Assembly: GCF_029625215.1 (NCBI RefSeq)
Contig: NZ_CP121197.1
Span: 3,410,001-3,474,000 of the forward strand
Origin: Aurantibacillus circumpalustris
GTDB taxonomy: Bacteria; Bacteroidota; Bacteroidia; B-17B0; Aurantibacillaceae
Reading direction: 5' to 3'
DNA: 64,000 nucleotides
In this document: positions 1 to 8,558 of the stretch, one piece after another
Position numbering within the stretch: position 1 is the first letter of the stretch
Layout of the letters: each line of letters begins with the position of its first letter
Program-made: the position numbers and the translations under genes
Notes under the pieces: generated by a model
Seen by the model: only the letters and a program-made list of their open reading frames with translations
The model's database searches: none
What the model was told of the DNA's origin: nothing

Positions 1-61
1 GACAAATATTCTATTTAAAATATTTAGAATTTGTAATTATCTAATACAAATTCCGAGCCAA

Positions 62-490
62 TTATTGCGCTGTAAAAAGTGAGTATTGTAATATATTACT
101 CTTAAAAATGAGCTGATTAAAAAAATTTAATTCATTTTGTTTCAAAATAACGGCAATTTCATTTGTATGCATCGTCACTGCAACATTTGTAAAATCTGAC
201 TCGTTAATCCTATATGCGTGAGCTAGATTTAAAAAGTAGGCGTTGGCGGTATTTACAGAAGCTGAAAGGTTCTCGATATCTTTCGACATGAGTATGAAAT
301 TATTCACTTCTTCGTGAACAGTTTTGGTATTTACTCTCAAAGAGTCATTATTTACCTTTAATGTGTCAAGAATCTCTCTTCGTTTACTAATTTCTTTTTC
401 AAAATAAGCATTCATATCGCGTGTAAGATCTTCATTTCTGCAAAAAGAAAATATTAACACTAAAAATAGACTTATCTGAATCAGTTTCAT
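62..490 (-). CDS. Hypothetical exported coiled-coil protein
   Basis: I do not recognise a family. The 142-residue protein starts with a short hydrophobic export signal (MKLIQISLFLVLIFSFC) followed by charged, probably helical sequence at about residues 20-70. The cysteine at position 17 could be a lipidation site, but the residue before it is Phe, which is atypical for a lipobox, so plain secretion is equally possible. The ATG at 490 was chosen over a TTG two codons upstream because the signal peptide starts cleanly there. It lies 16 bases from the stop of the neighbouring GNAT gene on the same strand, so the two may be co-transcribed. Confidence 0.6.
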   Translation of the reverse strand: MKLIQISLFLVLIFSFCRNEDLTRDMNAYFEKEISKRREILDTLKVNNDSLRVNTKTVHEEVNNFILMSKDIENLSASVNTANAYFLNLAHAYRINESDFTNVAVTMHTNEIAVILKQNELNFFNQLIFKSNILQYSLFTAQ

Positions 491-506
491 ACACAAATAT
501 AGAATA

Positions 507-1064
507 TTAAAATTTAGAGGAATGTAAACGAGTATGAATGGTATTGTATTCTAACTCATCTTTATTCTCGTAATCATTTTCAAATTCTAAATTTCTAAAA
601 AACTTATTCTTTTGCAGTAATTTTAAAGAAGCAGTGTTATCCTTGTTCGTATAAGCATCAATGCGCTTAAGTTTCATTTCTTCAAAACCATAATTGACTA
701 CTTTCATCAAAGCTTCATTCATTAGCCCTTTTCCGAAATAATTAAAATGAAGGCTATACCCTACTTCGGCTTTATCTAACACTCTTTCAATATTCCACAG
801 ACAAATCGTCCCAATTGATTTTGTTTCTCCTTTTAAACAAATTACCCAAGTAATGCTTTCGTTGTTTTTCTCGTTATTCAGCACTTTAAGAATCCATTCT
901 TTGGCTTCTTCAATATTCTTGGCTGACTCACGTTTAATGAATTTATTAATGGTTGGATCAGAGCGTTGCACAAATACTTCAGGAGCATCTTCAATTTCCA
1001 ACTTTCTTAAAATTAAACGATCAGTTGTTAAGTGTGGAAAGGGCTCAAAATTGGGATATAACAT
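507..1064 (-). CDS. GNAT-family N-acetyltransferase (RimJ/RimL type)
   Basis: The 185-residue protein opens with TDRLILRKLEIEDA, the standard N-terminus of RimJ/RimL-like acetyltransferases (Acetyltransf_3). It continues with the acetyl-CoA-binding region around VGYSLHFNYFGKGLMNEAL (about residues 102-120) and the later RIDAYTNKDNTASLKLLQK segment. Such enzymes transfer acetyl from acetyl-CoA to protein N-termini, amino acids or antibiotics. The substrate cannot be read from sequence. Length is normal for the family. Confidence 0.88.
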   Translation of the reverse strand: MLYPNFEPFPHLTTDRLILRKLEIEDAPEVFVQRSDPTINKFIKRESAKNIEEAKEWILKVLNNEKNNESITWVICLKGETKSIGTICLWNIERVLDKAEVGYSLHFNYFGKGLMNEALMKVVNYGFEEMKLKRIDAYTNKDNTASLKLLQKNKFFRNLEFENDYENKDELEYNTIHTRLHSSKF

Positions 1065-1195
1065 AATTGTAATTAAAGACTTCTTAGTGTAGTCAAAATT
1101 ACAAATAATAGATTCATAAATAAGACACGAATTATTTTAACAATAAAATAAATCATCATGGCTAATACAAATTCGCGTCTTATATAAATATTTAG

Positions 1196-1696
1196 TTAAA
1201 AAAGAGGTGCTTCGTCAGCACTAGGACCGTAAGTTCCTGGTATTGGAATATCTAATAACCTTAGAAAAACTCCTAATTGGGCACGATGATGAATGGTTTG
1301 CGAAAATGCATGGCGCACGGTTTCTCCTTTTGTAAAGGTCATCAAAATTTGTTCTCCGTTTCGCATAATCCAACTTGGTAAAAGATCTTCATCTTTTGCT
1401 TTTAAAAGTTGAGTTCTGCCTTCTTCGTAGTTCTTTTCAAAATAGGCTAATAACTCAGCCGTGTTGTTTATTGGATAAGGCTTGTATGGTTCCGCAGCAA
1501 AATCGAGACCGTCTGTAGTAATTGCCAAAGTAACCCAAGATGGTAGCTCTGCAAGATGTGTAGCTAAAGCTTTTACAGACATGCTTTTTGGATGTGGTTT
1601 CCAATCGTATTTATCCTCAGGCACGCGGGTTAGCATTTTACGAGTAACAATCGCCTCGTCTTCCATTTCTTTTAAAAGAATTTTAATTAGTGTCAT
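1196..1696 (-). CDS. DinB-family (damage-inducible-like) metal-binding four-helix protein
   Basis: The 166-residue protein has the DinB-like helical bundle pattern: an early ATHLAELP helix with the first His (about residue 47) and the C-terminal TIHHRAQLGVFLRLL helix with the paired His that usually completes a metal site. The ending GTYGPSADE is typical of Bacteroidota DinB proteins. Members bind a divalent metal; some act as thiol-dependent transferases, but most are uncharacterised. The WYL regulator gene lies immediately upstream on the same strand, a pairing that could be regulatory (inference). Confidence 0.85.
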   Translation of the reverse strand: MTLIKILLKEMEDEAIVTRKMLTRVPEDKYDWKPHPKSMSVKALATHLAELPSWVTLAITTDGLDFAAEPYKPYPINNTAELLAYFEKNYEEGRTQLLKAKDEDLLPSWIMRNGEQILMTFTKGETVRHAFSQTIHHRAQLGVFLRLLDIPIPGTYGPSADEAPLF

Positions 1697-1784
1697 ATTT
1701 TTTAGTTTTATGATACAAAACTAAAGTGGGAGAGTGACAACCCTATGGCAGTGTTATATGAAAATAAATTAATTAGGAGAAATT

Positions 1785-2474
1785 CTAAAAAGAAACCGGA
1801 AGCTGTTTTATGTACTCGCTTAATTCAATATGTGCTGTTCGGGTAAATGGGATTGAAGTGTTTTTAATTGCTTTAATTCTCGAAATTTTAAAATCACGGT
1901 ACTCGCTACGAAGATGACACCAGGCAATTAAGTGCCAGCTGAGCGCATAAAAAACTAAACCTATAGGTTCCAAAGAACGCTTGGTAGTTAATTCCTTAGA
2001 ATTCGTGTAATCGATCTCAATAATTTGCTTGCTTGAAATAGCATTTTGTAATGTAGAGAGATAATCCAAATCTGGCGTTATACGCGACGGCAATTGAAGA
2101 TGTGTAGTATTGTTTAGCGCTTCTAATTTATCTTTCTGAGTTTTATTAAGAACGGCTTTTATTTTATTTAAAGCGCTGGAGTAATTCTTTTTTATAGACT
2201 TGTCTGAAAAGCCATAAACAATACTTTCAATTAACAAAAGGGCATTTGCCTCGTCAGAATTAAAAGAAATAGGTGGTAAAAAATACCCATTTACAATAAA
2301 ATATCCTTTTGTTTGTTCAAAACTTACAGGCACACCTTGCTCGCATAAAGCTTTTATATCACGGTAAACAGTGCGAATGCTAATATTAAATTTTGAGGCA
2401 ATCGTCTCGGCTTGTACATACTTTTTTGACTGTAAAAGTGTTAGAATTCCAAATAAACGATCAATCCTATTCAT
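1785..2474 (-). CDS. YafY-type transcriptional regulator (HTH_11 + WYL)
   Basis: The N-terminus (MNRIDRLFGILTLLQSKKYV, then ISIRTVYRDIKALCEQGVPV) is a winged-helix HTH_11 DNA-binding domain at about residues 5-60. The rest is a WYL domain, with GLVFYALSWHLIAWCHLR at about residues 170-190 as its core. WYL regulators sense small ligands or nucleic acids and often repress or activate adjacent genes. Length (229 aa) is normal. The likely target is the downstream DinB gene or itself (inference). Confidence 0.9.
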   Translation of the reverse strand: MNRIDRLFGILTLLQSKKYVQAETIASKFNISIRTVYRDIKALCEQGVPVSFEQTKGYFIVNGYFLPPISFNSDEANALLLIESIVYGFSDKSIKKNYSSALNKIKAVLNKTQKDKLEALNNTTHLQLPSRITPDLDYLSTLQNAISSKQIIEIDYTNSKELTTKRSLEPIGLVFYALSWHLIAWCHLRSEYRDFKISRIKAIKNTSIPFTRTAHIELSEYIKQLPVSF

Positions 2475-2545
2475 GCTATAAAACTAATGGAAATTTGGTA
2501 CGAAAGTAATGGGCCTATTAAATACAATTCAAGAAAAATTCTACC

Positions 2546-2553
2546 TATTTTTG
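2546..2553 (+). promoter_or_regulatory. Putative -7 box (TATTTTTG) for the pseudouridine synthase gene
   Basis: TATTTTTG fits the Bacteroidota -7 consensus TAnnTTTG and lies 16 bases before the ATG at 2569. No good TTG -33 box is visible at the expected distance. Its position inside a possible longer reading frame beginning at 2509 is one reason to prefer the later start. Confidence 0.4.
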
Positions 2554-2568
2554 CGTTTTAAATTCAAG

Positions 2569-3165
2569 ATGGACCGCTATTTCATTATTTATAAACCATA
2601 CAAAATGATTTCGCAGTTTGTGAGTCCATACAAACACCGACTTTTAGGAGATTTAAATTTTGAATTTCCTGAAGGTACTAATGCTGTTGGAAGATTAGAT
2701 GACGATAGTGAGGGGCTGTTAGTTCTTACAACTGATAAATCACTTACTAAACGTTTATTACATCCAACTCGCCAACACAAAAGAAATTATATTGTACAGG
2801 TAGAACGCAAAGTAGAAATGGAAACCATCCAAAAATTGTCAAACGGGTTGGATATTCTGATAAAGAAAAAAGGCACTTACACTACTCTACCTTGTGAAGT
2901 TACCTTAATTGAAAAACCTGCAAATTTGCCAAGTCGCGACCATTCCTTTAAAGAATTTTTACCGCACTCTTGGCTTGAGTTTGTTTTAATAGAAGGAAAA
3001 AACAGACAAATCAGGAAAATGTGTTCGGCTGTTAGACATGATTGCAAGCGACTAATCAGAACTAAAATTGAAGATCTTGAGTTAGGAACTATGCAACCTG
3101 GCGATGTAAAAGAAATAGAACAAGCTAAACTTTTTGAACTGCTTAGGTTGACCAATGATAATTAA
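2569..3165 (+). CDS. rluE: 23S rRNA pseudouridine synthase, RluE/RsuA family
   Basis: The 198-residue protein contains the family's catalytic motif GRLDDDSEGLLVLTTD (about residues 42-57), where the Asp after GRL is the nucleophile, plus the C-terminal GKNRQIRKMCSAVRHDCKRL motif. It lacks an N-terminal S4 domain, as RluE does, so it probably isomerises one uridine in 23S rRNA. The start at 2569 (MDRYFIIYKPYKM) matches the family N-terminus; the frame is open upstream to an ATG at 2509 but those 20 residues look non-native. It converges on the M16 gene at 3185. Confidence 0.87.
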   Translation: MDRYFIIYKPYKMISQFVSPYKHRLLGDLNFEFPEGTNAVGRLDDDSEGLLVLTTDKSLTKRLLHPTRQHKRNYIVQVERKVEMETIQKLSNGLDILIKKKGTYTTLPCEVTLIEKPANLPSRDHSFKEFLPHSWLEFVLIEGKNRQIRKMCSAVRHDCKRLIRTKIEDLELGTMQPGDVKEIEQAKLFELLRLTNDN

Positions 3166-3184
3166 ACTTACTGCGAACGCTACC

Positions 3185-4468
3185 TTACATTTTTCCAGCC
3201 ACACATTCAATTAAATCTTTTTCTTGCAAATATTTATTAGCTAAGTCTCTTAGTTCGTTTGGCGTCACCGATTTAACAGCAGTAAAATAATTATCAAAGA
3301 AAGAATAGTCTAAACCAAATTCCCAAATGGATTTAAATTTGTCTGCCAGCGCAAATGAACCATCAACACTTCTTAAAAAATTTCCCAAAATATAATTACG
3401 CACTGTTTCCAGTTCATTTGAATCCACAAGCTTTTCACGTAAAATCGAAATCTCCTTATAAATCTCTGTAAGAGTTTGTTTTGTAACATCTGCGCCAACC
3501 TCTGTAGAAATAAAGAAGTAACCATAATGTGCTAAGTTACTGATTCCACTTCCAATACCGTAAGTATAGCCTTTGTCTTCACGGATATTTGCCATTAAAC
3601 GTGATCCAAAATACCCTCCTAAAATCGTATTCAACACTTGAAACTTAAAATAATCAGGATGTGTTTTATTAAATAAAACTCTTCCAACACGAATTGCAGA
3701 TTGAATCGCATCGTCTTTATTAATAAAATGTTTTTGAGTTGGTGTTGTATTTAGAGGTACAATTTTAGAAATTTCCTTATGCTGCGACCCACCCCAAAGA
3801 CCTTCTCCAAAATGTTTATTAAGTGTTGTTAAGATGGTTTTAGGAAGATTTCCTGAGGCAAATATGGTACAGTTGAGTGAGTTATAATGTGTGTTAAAAA
3901 AGTCCTTTATTTCAGCTGTATTAATTCTATCAAAATCAGCTTGCTTAACATCTCGTCCGTATGGATGCTCATCTCCAAAAAGCAGCTCTGTAAAACGTCT
4001 GCGAGCCAGAACGCTTACCTTTTGAGAGTTAATAGAATGCTTTTGTTTTTTATTCGCGATGTGAACTTTGAAATCGTGCTCGGGAAAAATTGGATTTTTA
4101 ATAAGGTCTTCGATAAATTTTAAACTCTCATCTAAATATTTATTTAATGAAAACAAGGTAATGGTCGCAAAATCTTGCTCAACACTCAACTCAAGAAAAG
4201 AACCAAAAAAATCAATACCATCACTTAACTGATCAGCAGTGTATAACTTCGTTCCACTTTCTAGTAAAACGTTGGTAGTTGATGCCACCAATGTTGCTGG
4301 CTGATGGTACATACCAGCCCGAAAAACAAACTCAATTCTAACTATCTCCTGACTACCAGCAGATAAAGAATACAGATCTACTCCATTATTTAACTTTTCG
4401 TGTCTTGTTTTGATAATATCAATCTTATCTATTGTTTTATACAAGGGTGCAACCGTTCTGTCTAACAT
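3185..4468 (-). CDS. M16-family peptidase-like protein, non-catalytic half
   Basis: The 427-residue protein has the two-lobed M16 fold signature: RIEFVFRAGMYHQ near the N-terminus and the C-terminal GYTYGIGSGISNLAHYGYFF region, which resembles the substrate-binding R/Y element. The zinc motif HxxEH is absent; the equivalent stretch reads TTNVLLESG. It therefore resembles the inactive partner of a heterodimeric processing peptidase. The partner with an intact zinc site is encoded in the same operon at 7244-8491. It is the last gene of a tight four-gene operon, 4 bases after the membrane protein. Confidence 0.88.
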   Translation of the reverse strand: MLDRTVAPLYKTIDKIDIIKTRHEKLNNGVDLYSLSAGSQEIVRIEFVFRAGMYHQPATLVASTTNVLLESGTKLYTADQLSDGIDFFGSFLELSVEQDFATITLFSLNKYLDESLKFIEDLIKNPIFPEHDFKVHIANKKQKHSINSQKVSVLARRRFTELLFGDEHPYGRDVKQADFDRINTAEIKDFFNTHYNSLNCTIFASGNLPKTILTTLNKHFGEGLWGGSQHKEISKIVPLNTTPTQKHFINKDDAIQSAIRVGRVLFNKTHPDYFKFQVLNTILGGYFGSRLMANIREDKGYTYGIGSGISNLAHYGYFFISTEVGADVTKQTLTEIYKEISILREKLVDSNELETVRNYILGNFLRSVDGSFALADKFKSIWEFGLDYSFFDNYFTAVKSVTPNELRDLANKYLQEKDLIECVAGKM

Positions 4469-4472
4469 AGTA

Positions 4473-6296
4473 TTATATTTTTGCTTTAGATATTTCCTTT
4501 ACTCCATCGCCCTTAAGCTCATAAAGTTTAAAAGAATTCAATTTAATTTTAATTTCTTTTTGCTCAATATTCCATAAATAGGCGACAATTCTCTTTATTT
4601 TAAGAGGTGTGTTTCCAGTTGTAAGGGAAAGCGTGAAATTATTTGCGCCATTCCAATCGAATCTAACAAGATTCATTGGAATTCTTAGAAAGATATTATC
4701 AGTTTCCTGATCTGCATCAATTTGTAAAACCAACCATCCATTAAAAGGTTCAGGCGCTTTCTTAACATCAAAATTAAACTCTGCTAATAATGGATTATCT
4801 GTATTAAATGTTGTGTCAAGTCTTTCAAAAGCATTGTAATACTCGTTACTTCCTTCAAATGTTGGAATTTCTTTTGTCGCATAGAGTACTTTTCTTTCCA
4901 AGGGTGTACGCCTTTTAAGCAAACGAAAATTCCAATCATCTTCCGAAGCAATCTCGGTATAATACTTGTCGTACCAAGGTTTATCTTGTTTGTAAGCAAG
5001 AGCATAATCACAATTCATTTGGAGTGCTTCTGGCGCAGTCATATGATTTAACTTTACACTGCTTTTATAATTCAAAAATGCATAAAAAAACTCGCGTACT
5101 CTATGTCCACCAATGGTTATACGGTATGGCGTTTTTTTCTGCTCTGACTGTAAAATACTAAAAAAATCTGCAGGCATGGTTTCATATACGCGCCAAGGGT
5201 GGACTCTTAAATTCACATGCAATAAAAAATGAGTTAAAAACGCAACAGGAATAATCATAAAAGCGATTTGTATTGTTCTTTTAAACTCGTTTATCATAAA
5301 GGCAAACGAAATTGCATAAAACAAATAAAAGAATAAACCAGTTCGATCTTCAGGATAATTCACCCCTATTATCTTTTTTAATAAATAAAAAACAACTATT
5401 AAACTGCACAATGTAAAAAATGAGATTGCGAAACTACTGTTTACCAAAAAAATCATTTTTTCTTTGAAGAACCTGTAAGACCAATAAATAAGCATGCTGA
5501 AAAAACCAAGCAACATTATTGCGTTTATAATTGTATTCTTAAAAAAGATTGTTTCGATAAGTGAAACAAAAGTCACCTTCCAGTAGCTGTCTCCTTCACC
5601 ATAATACAAGGCTCCACTTTCTTTGAGATAAAAAGCATATTTCACCCAGAAAAAAATAAGTGCAGCGTGTGCAATTAAAATTAAAATGTTTCTTGGTTTG
5701 AATAACAGTTTATCTTTTAACTGGATAAAAACAATCATTGCTGTTGTGAATGAAACAACAAAAACTAACGTAAGATTAGCGCTGAGTGCGAGTTGCGAAA
5801 GCACAATGAATTTCCAAAAATACCCAAAACCTCTGAAACGCATGTAAACAAAAAAGTAATAAAGTCCTAACAAAAGAAAAGCCATCGACATACCGTAGCC
5901 TCTGCACAGAGAATAAAAACTAATAAAATTGAACGATAAAATAATTGTAGAACTGAATATAATTTTGGTGAAGAGCCCTGTAAACAATCTGTTCATTTTA
6001 AAAACCCCAAAACACAAAACAGCGAAAGCAACAATATCAGGAATTCTCAATGCTTGCGGAGAAGATCCAACTAATTTAAAGCAGATCCAACTCGTTGCAC
6101 TAGTAAGAAAATGCCCATTTGCGTCTGGATGCGAAAAGAAAGGAATAAAACGTTCAGGTTGAATATAAAAGTTAAAGGTAGCAACCTCATCATGTGAAAA
6201 AGGAACTAAAATACAACGCAAAACAACAATAATAAAAACAATGGAACAGGTGGCCCAATAAAATTTATCAAAATGTTTCTCAGGATATATCGACAT
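4473..6296 (-). CDS. Multi-pass membrane protein, GT-C/ArnT-like glycosyltransferase candidate
   Basis: The 607-residue protein has about ten hydrophobic membrane segments in the first 350 residues and a soluble C-terminal part of about 240 residues. The loop after the first segment reads FSHDEVATFNFY (about residues 33-44), resembling the acidic catalytic loop of GT-C enzymes that use polyprenyl-phosphate sugars. The C-terminal region looks beta-rich. The acceptor is unknown. It sits between the HD-CoaD gene (1 base apart) and the inactive M16 gene (4 bases apart), so it is surely co-transcribed. A non-enzymatic membrane protein is the alternative. Confidence 0.6.
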   Translation of the reverse strand: MSIYPEKHFDKFYWATCSIVFIIVVLRCILVPFSHDEVATFNFYIQPERFIPFFSHPDANGHFLTSATSWICFKLVGSSPQALRIPDIVAFAVLCFGVFKMNRLFTGLFTKIIFSSTIILSFNFISFYSLCRGYGMSMAFLLLGLYYFFVYMRFRGFGYFWKFIVLSQLALSANLTLVFVVSFTTAMIVFIQLKDKLLFKPRNILILIAHAALIFFWVKYAFYLKESGALYYGEGDSYWKVTFVSLIETIFFKNTIINAIMLLGFFSMLIYWSYRFFKEKMIFLVNSSFAISFFTLCSLIVVFYLLKKIIGVNYPEDRTGLFFYLFYAISFAFMINEFKRTIQIAFMIIPVAFLTHFLLHVNLRVHPWRVYETMPADFFSILQSEQKKTPYRITIGGHRVREFFYAFLNYKSSVKLNHMTAPEALQMNCDYALAYKQDKPWYDKYYTEIASEDDWNFRLLKRRTPLERKVLYATKEIPTFEGSNEYYNAFERLDTTFNTDNPLLAEFNFDVKKAPEPFNGWLVLQIDADQETDNIFLRIPMNLVRFDWNGANNFTLSLTTGNTPLKIKRIVAYLWNIEQKEIKIKLNSFKLYELKGDGVKEISKAKI

Positions 6297-6297
6297 C

Positions 6298-7254
6298 TTA
6301 GTCTAATAAATAATTTTGGTGCTTATCATATTTTTCAAGCGTCCTAATTCCAGAAGAACTGATGTGCTCAAACTCTTTATCACAAAAAATATTCACAATA
6401 TTTATTTCAGGCATTAACTCTTGCATGTACCGGTACTGATTTTGCTCATAATCAAAATCGGTTGAATTTCTCAAACCTCTAATAACAACAACTTCGCGAT
6501 CAATAGAAGAAATGTAATCTGTTAAAAGGCCTGAATATTCCCCTAACTGCCTGTTTTTAATAGTCTTTGGGATATCCCAAGTACGATCCGTTTTTTCGGG
6601 ATTTTTTCCAAAGGCAATGATCACTTTATCAAAAATGCGTTCTGCTTTTTGCAAAATATTATAATGCCCTTTGTGAAATGGATTAAAACTTCCGCAAAAA
6701 ACACCCACAGACGGCTTCCAATATTTTATGTATTCTATGAGGGCATCTAACTTTCCATCCTTATTAAACGTTTTTAATACTTCAATTCGTTTCGGTTGAT
6801 ATATTTTATAATCTACAAACTGAAATTCTTTAAAAATCTGAAGTTCAAAGGTGATCAGCTTTTCCAGCGGTTGATTTAAAATATCTAAATCTGCATTAAT
6901 AAATTGCTGCGATTTTTTATCTGAACTTTTGTGTGATTTTGTATCCAGAATATACTGCCGTATTGTTGCAATTTTCGAAGCATTGAGCTTTGCCACCTTC
7001 GCTTCCTTTTCAAACAAGTCTGCTGAACGTTCTTCGTTATCGTTTGCAGGTGGATTATATACGGCGTCATGATAGACCGCGGTTAGAAACAGATCATCAT
7101 CCAATATCTTCGCTTTTTCTAACAACGACAATACCTGCAGCACATGTGCTGTTGTATGGTAAAAACGATGTTTCTCTTCTAATCGTTTTAAAACAGAAGT
7201 CGAAAAATTCAGCTTTTTTAATCTTTCAGAAATATAGATTTTGTCAATTACCAT
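6298..7254 (-). CDS. coaD: Fusion: HD-domain phosphohydrolase-like + phosphopantetheine adenylyltransferase (CoaD)
   Basis: Residues 1-180 match the small HD superfamily: YHTTAH (His33, His37), YHD (His62-Asp63), EERSA and ADLDIL (Asp122, Asp124). Residues 183-318 match CoaD: the nucleotide-binding GSFNPFHKGH (188-197), the RGLRNSTDFDYE motif (259-270) and ISSSGIR (298-304). CoaD joins ATP and 4'-phosphopantetheine to make dephospho-CoA. Normal CoaD is about 160 aa and free-standing; this one is about 135 aa and begins GSFNP rather than the usual GTFDP. The start overlaps the upstream M16 gene by 11 bases. The HD part would bind metal and hydrolyse a phosphate ester, but its substrate is unknown. 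CoaE is encoded 5 kb away. Confidence 0.88.
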   Translation of the reverse strand: MVIDKIYISERLKKLNFSTSVLKRLEEKHRFYHTTAHVLQVLSLLEKAKILDDDLFLTAVYHDAVYNPPANDNEERSADLFEKEAKVAKLNASKIATIRQYILDTKSHKSSDKKSQQFINADLDILNQPLEKLITFELQIFKEFQFVDYKIYQPKRIEVLKTFNKDGKLDALIEYIKYWKPSVGVFCGSFNPFHKGHYNILQKAERIFDKVIIAFGKNPEKTDRTWDIPKTIKNRQLGEYSGLLTDYISSIDREVVVIRGLRNSTDFDYEQNQYRYMQELMPEINIVNIFCDKEFEHISSSGIRTLEKYDKHQNYLLD

Positions 7255-8491
7255 TATTTTTTGCCAAATAATACAAAGTACTACAGTTATTTTCGTCCAA
7301 CACTAAATTTGCTTGTGTTCTAATATCTTCAAGTGTAACGGCGGCATATTTTTCAATTTCCTGATTTATTAATGAGGCATCACCAAGTAACTCAGAAATG
7401 GCCAAGTTGGTAGCTTTTGTAAGAACATCAGTTTCACTAAAAGTAACACTTGACTCCACTTTGTTTTTGCACTTTTGAAGTTCATGCGCACCTACTAATT
7501 CATTTTTAATTTTCTCAAGCTCATCAAAAATACCGCGTTCAGCATCTTCCATTTTGATGTGATCTGGAGTTTTACCACTAATAACGAAAAGCCCTTTATC
7601 AAAATCACCCATTACGTATGCATTGATCTCGGTAAACAATTGTTTTTCTTTTATGAGTGATTTGTATAATCGAGAAGAATTTCCTCTACTTAAAATATCT
7701 GAAATGATATCTATGGTGTGGTACTCCTTGTCTTTGCGAGAACACATGTGATAAGCCTTGTATATTGAGTTCGCCGGCACATCTCGTTCAACAGTTAATC
7801 TTCTTGGTTCTGTTTGTTTCGGTTCTACAGGTAAATTTCGTTTTGGTTTTTCTATATTTGGAATAGGCGCAAACCATTTTTCACAAAGTTGTTTCACTTG
7901 TTCTAATTCAACATCTCCGGCAACAACCAAAATCGCATTTGCAGGATTGTAATGTTTTTTAAAGAATGATTTCACATCAGTCATTGTTGCATCTTCAATA
8001 TGCGAGATTTCTTTACCAATCGTGGCCCACTTGTATGGGTGTGTTTTGTATGCTAGTGGACGAAGTAAAAGCCAAACATCACCGTAAGGTTGATTTAAAT
8101 ACCTTTGTTTGAACTCTTCAATAACAACGCTGCGTTGCACTTCAAGACTTTTTTCAGTAAAGGCAAGGCTTAACATTCTGTCACTCTCCAACCAAAAAGC
8201 TGTTTCAATATTTTCCGCAGGTACAGTACAATAATAATTGGTGATATCGTTAGTTGTAAAAGCATTATTCTCGCCCCCAACAATTTGTAAGGGTTCATCA
8301 AAACTTGCAATATTCACACTTCCGCCAAACATCAGGTGCTCAAACAAATGCGCAAAACCCGTTTTGCTTTCATCTTCATCTCGCGCACCAACGTCAAATA
8401 AAATATTCACACAGGCTAGCGGTGTGCTTTTATCTTGATGAACAATTACTGTAAGATTGTTTTGTAATGTGAATTTGTCGAATTGAATCAT
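7244..8491 (-). CDS. M16-family zinc peptidase, catalytic half
   Basis: The 415-residue protein carries the inverted zinc motif HLFEH (His48, Glu51, His52) and the distal Glu in VVIEEF (about residues 123-127), so it should be an active metallopeptidase of the pitrilysin/processing-peptidase type. There is no signal peptide, so a cytoplasmic location is likely unless export is atypical. It is the first gene of the minus-strand operon running to 3185, which ends with a paralogue lacking the zinc motif. The two halves probably form a heterodimer (inference from bacterial M16B pairs). Confidence 0.93.
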   Translation of the reverse strand: MIQFDKFTLQNNLTVIVHQDKSTPLACVNILFDVGARDEDESKTGFAHLFEHLMFGGSVNIASFDEPLQIVGGENNAFTTNDITNYYCTVPAENIETAFWLESDRMLSLAFTEKSLEVQRSVVIEEFKQRYLNQPYGDVWLLLRPLAYKTHPYKWATIGKEISHIEDATMTDVKSFFKKHYNPANAILVVAGDVELEQVKQLCEKWFAPIPNIEKPKRNLPVEPKQTEPRRLTVERDVPANSIYKAYHMCSRKDKEYHTIDIISDILSRGNSSRLYKSLIKEKQLFTEINAYVMGDFDKGLFVISGKTPDHIKMEDAERGIFDELEKIKNELVGAHELQKCKNKVESSVTFSETDVLTKATNLAISELLGDASLINQEIEKYAAVTLEDIRTQANLVLDENNCSTLYYLAKNNGN

Positions 8492-8558
8492 AGAAGAATA
8501 ATGAAACTTTAAAATTAAAGATTAAATAGGTTAAAATCTAACGGACAGAGATTATTCT

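Noticed and set aside
2509-2568. Longer start for the pseudouridine synthase
   Set aside because: The added 20 residues do not resemble the family and the segment contains a TATTTTTG promoter-like box.
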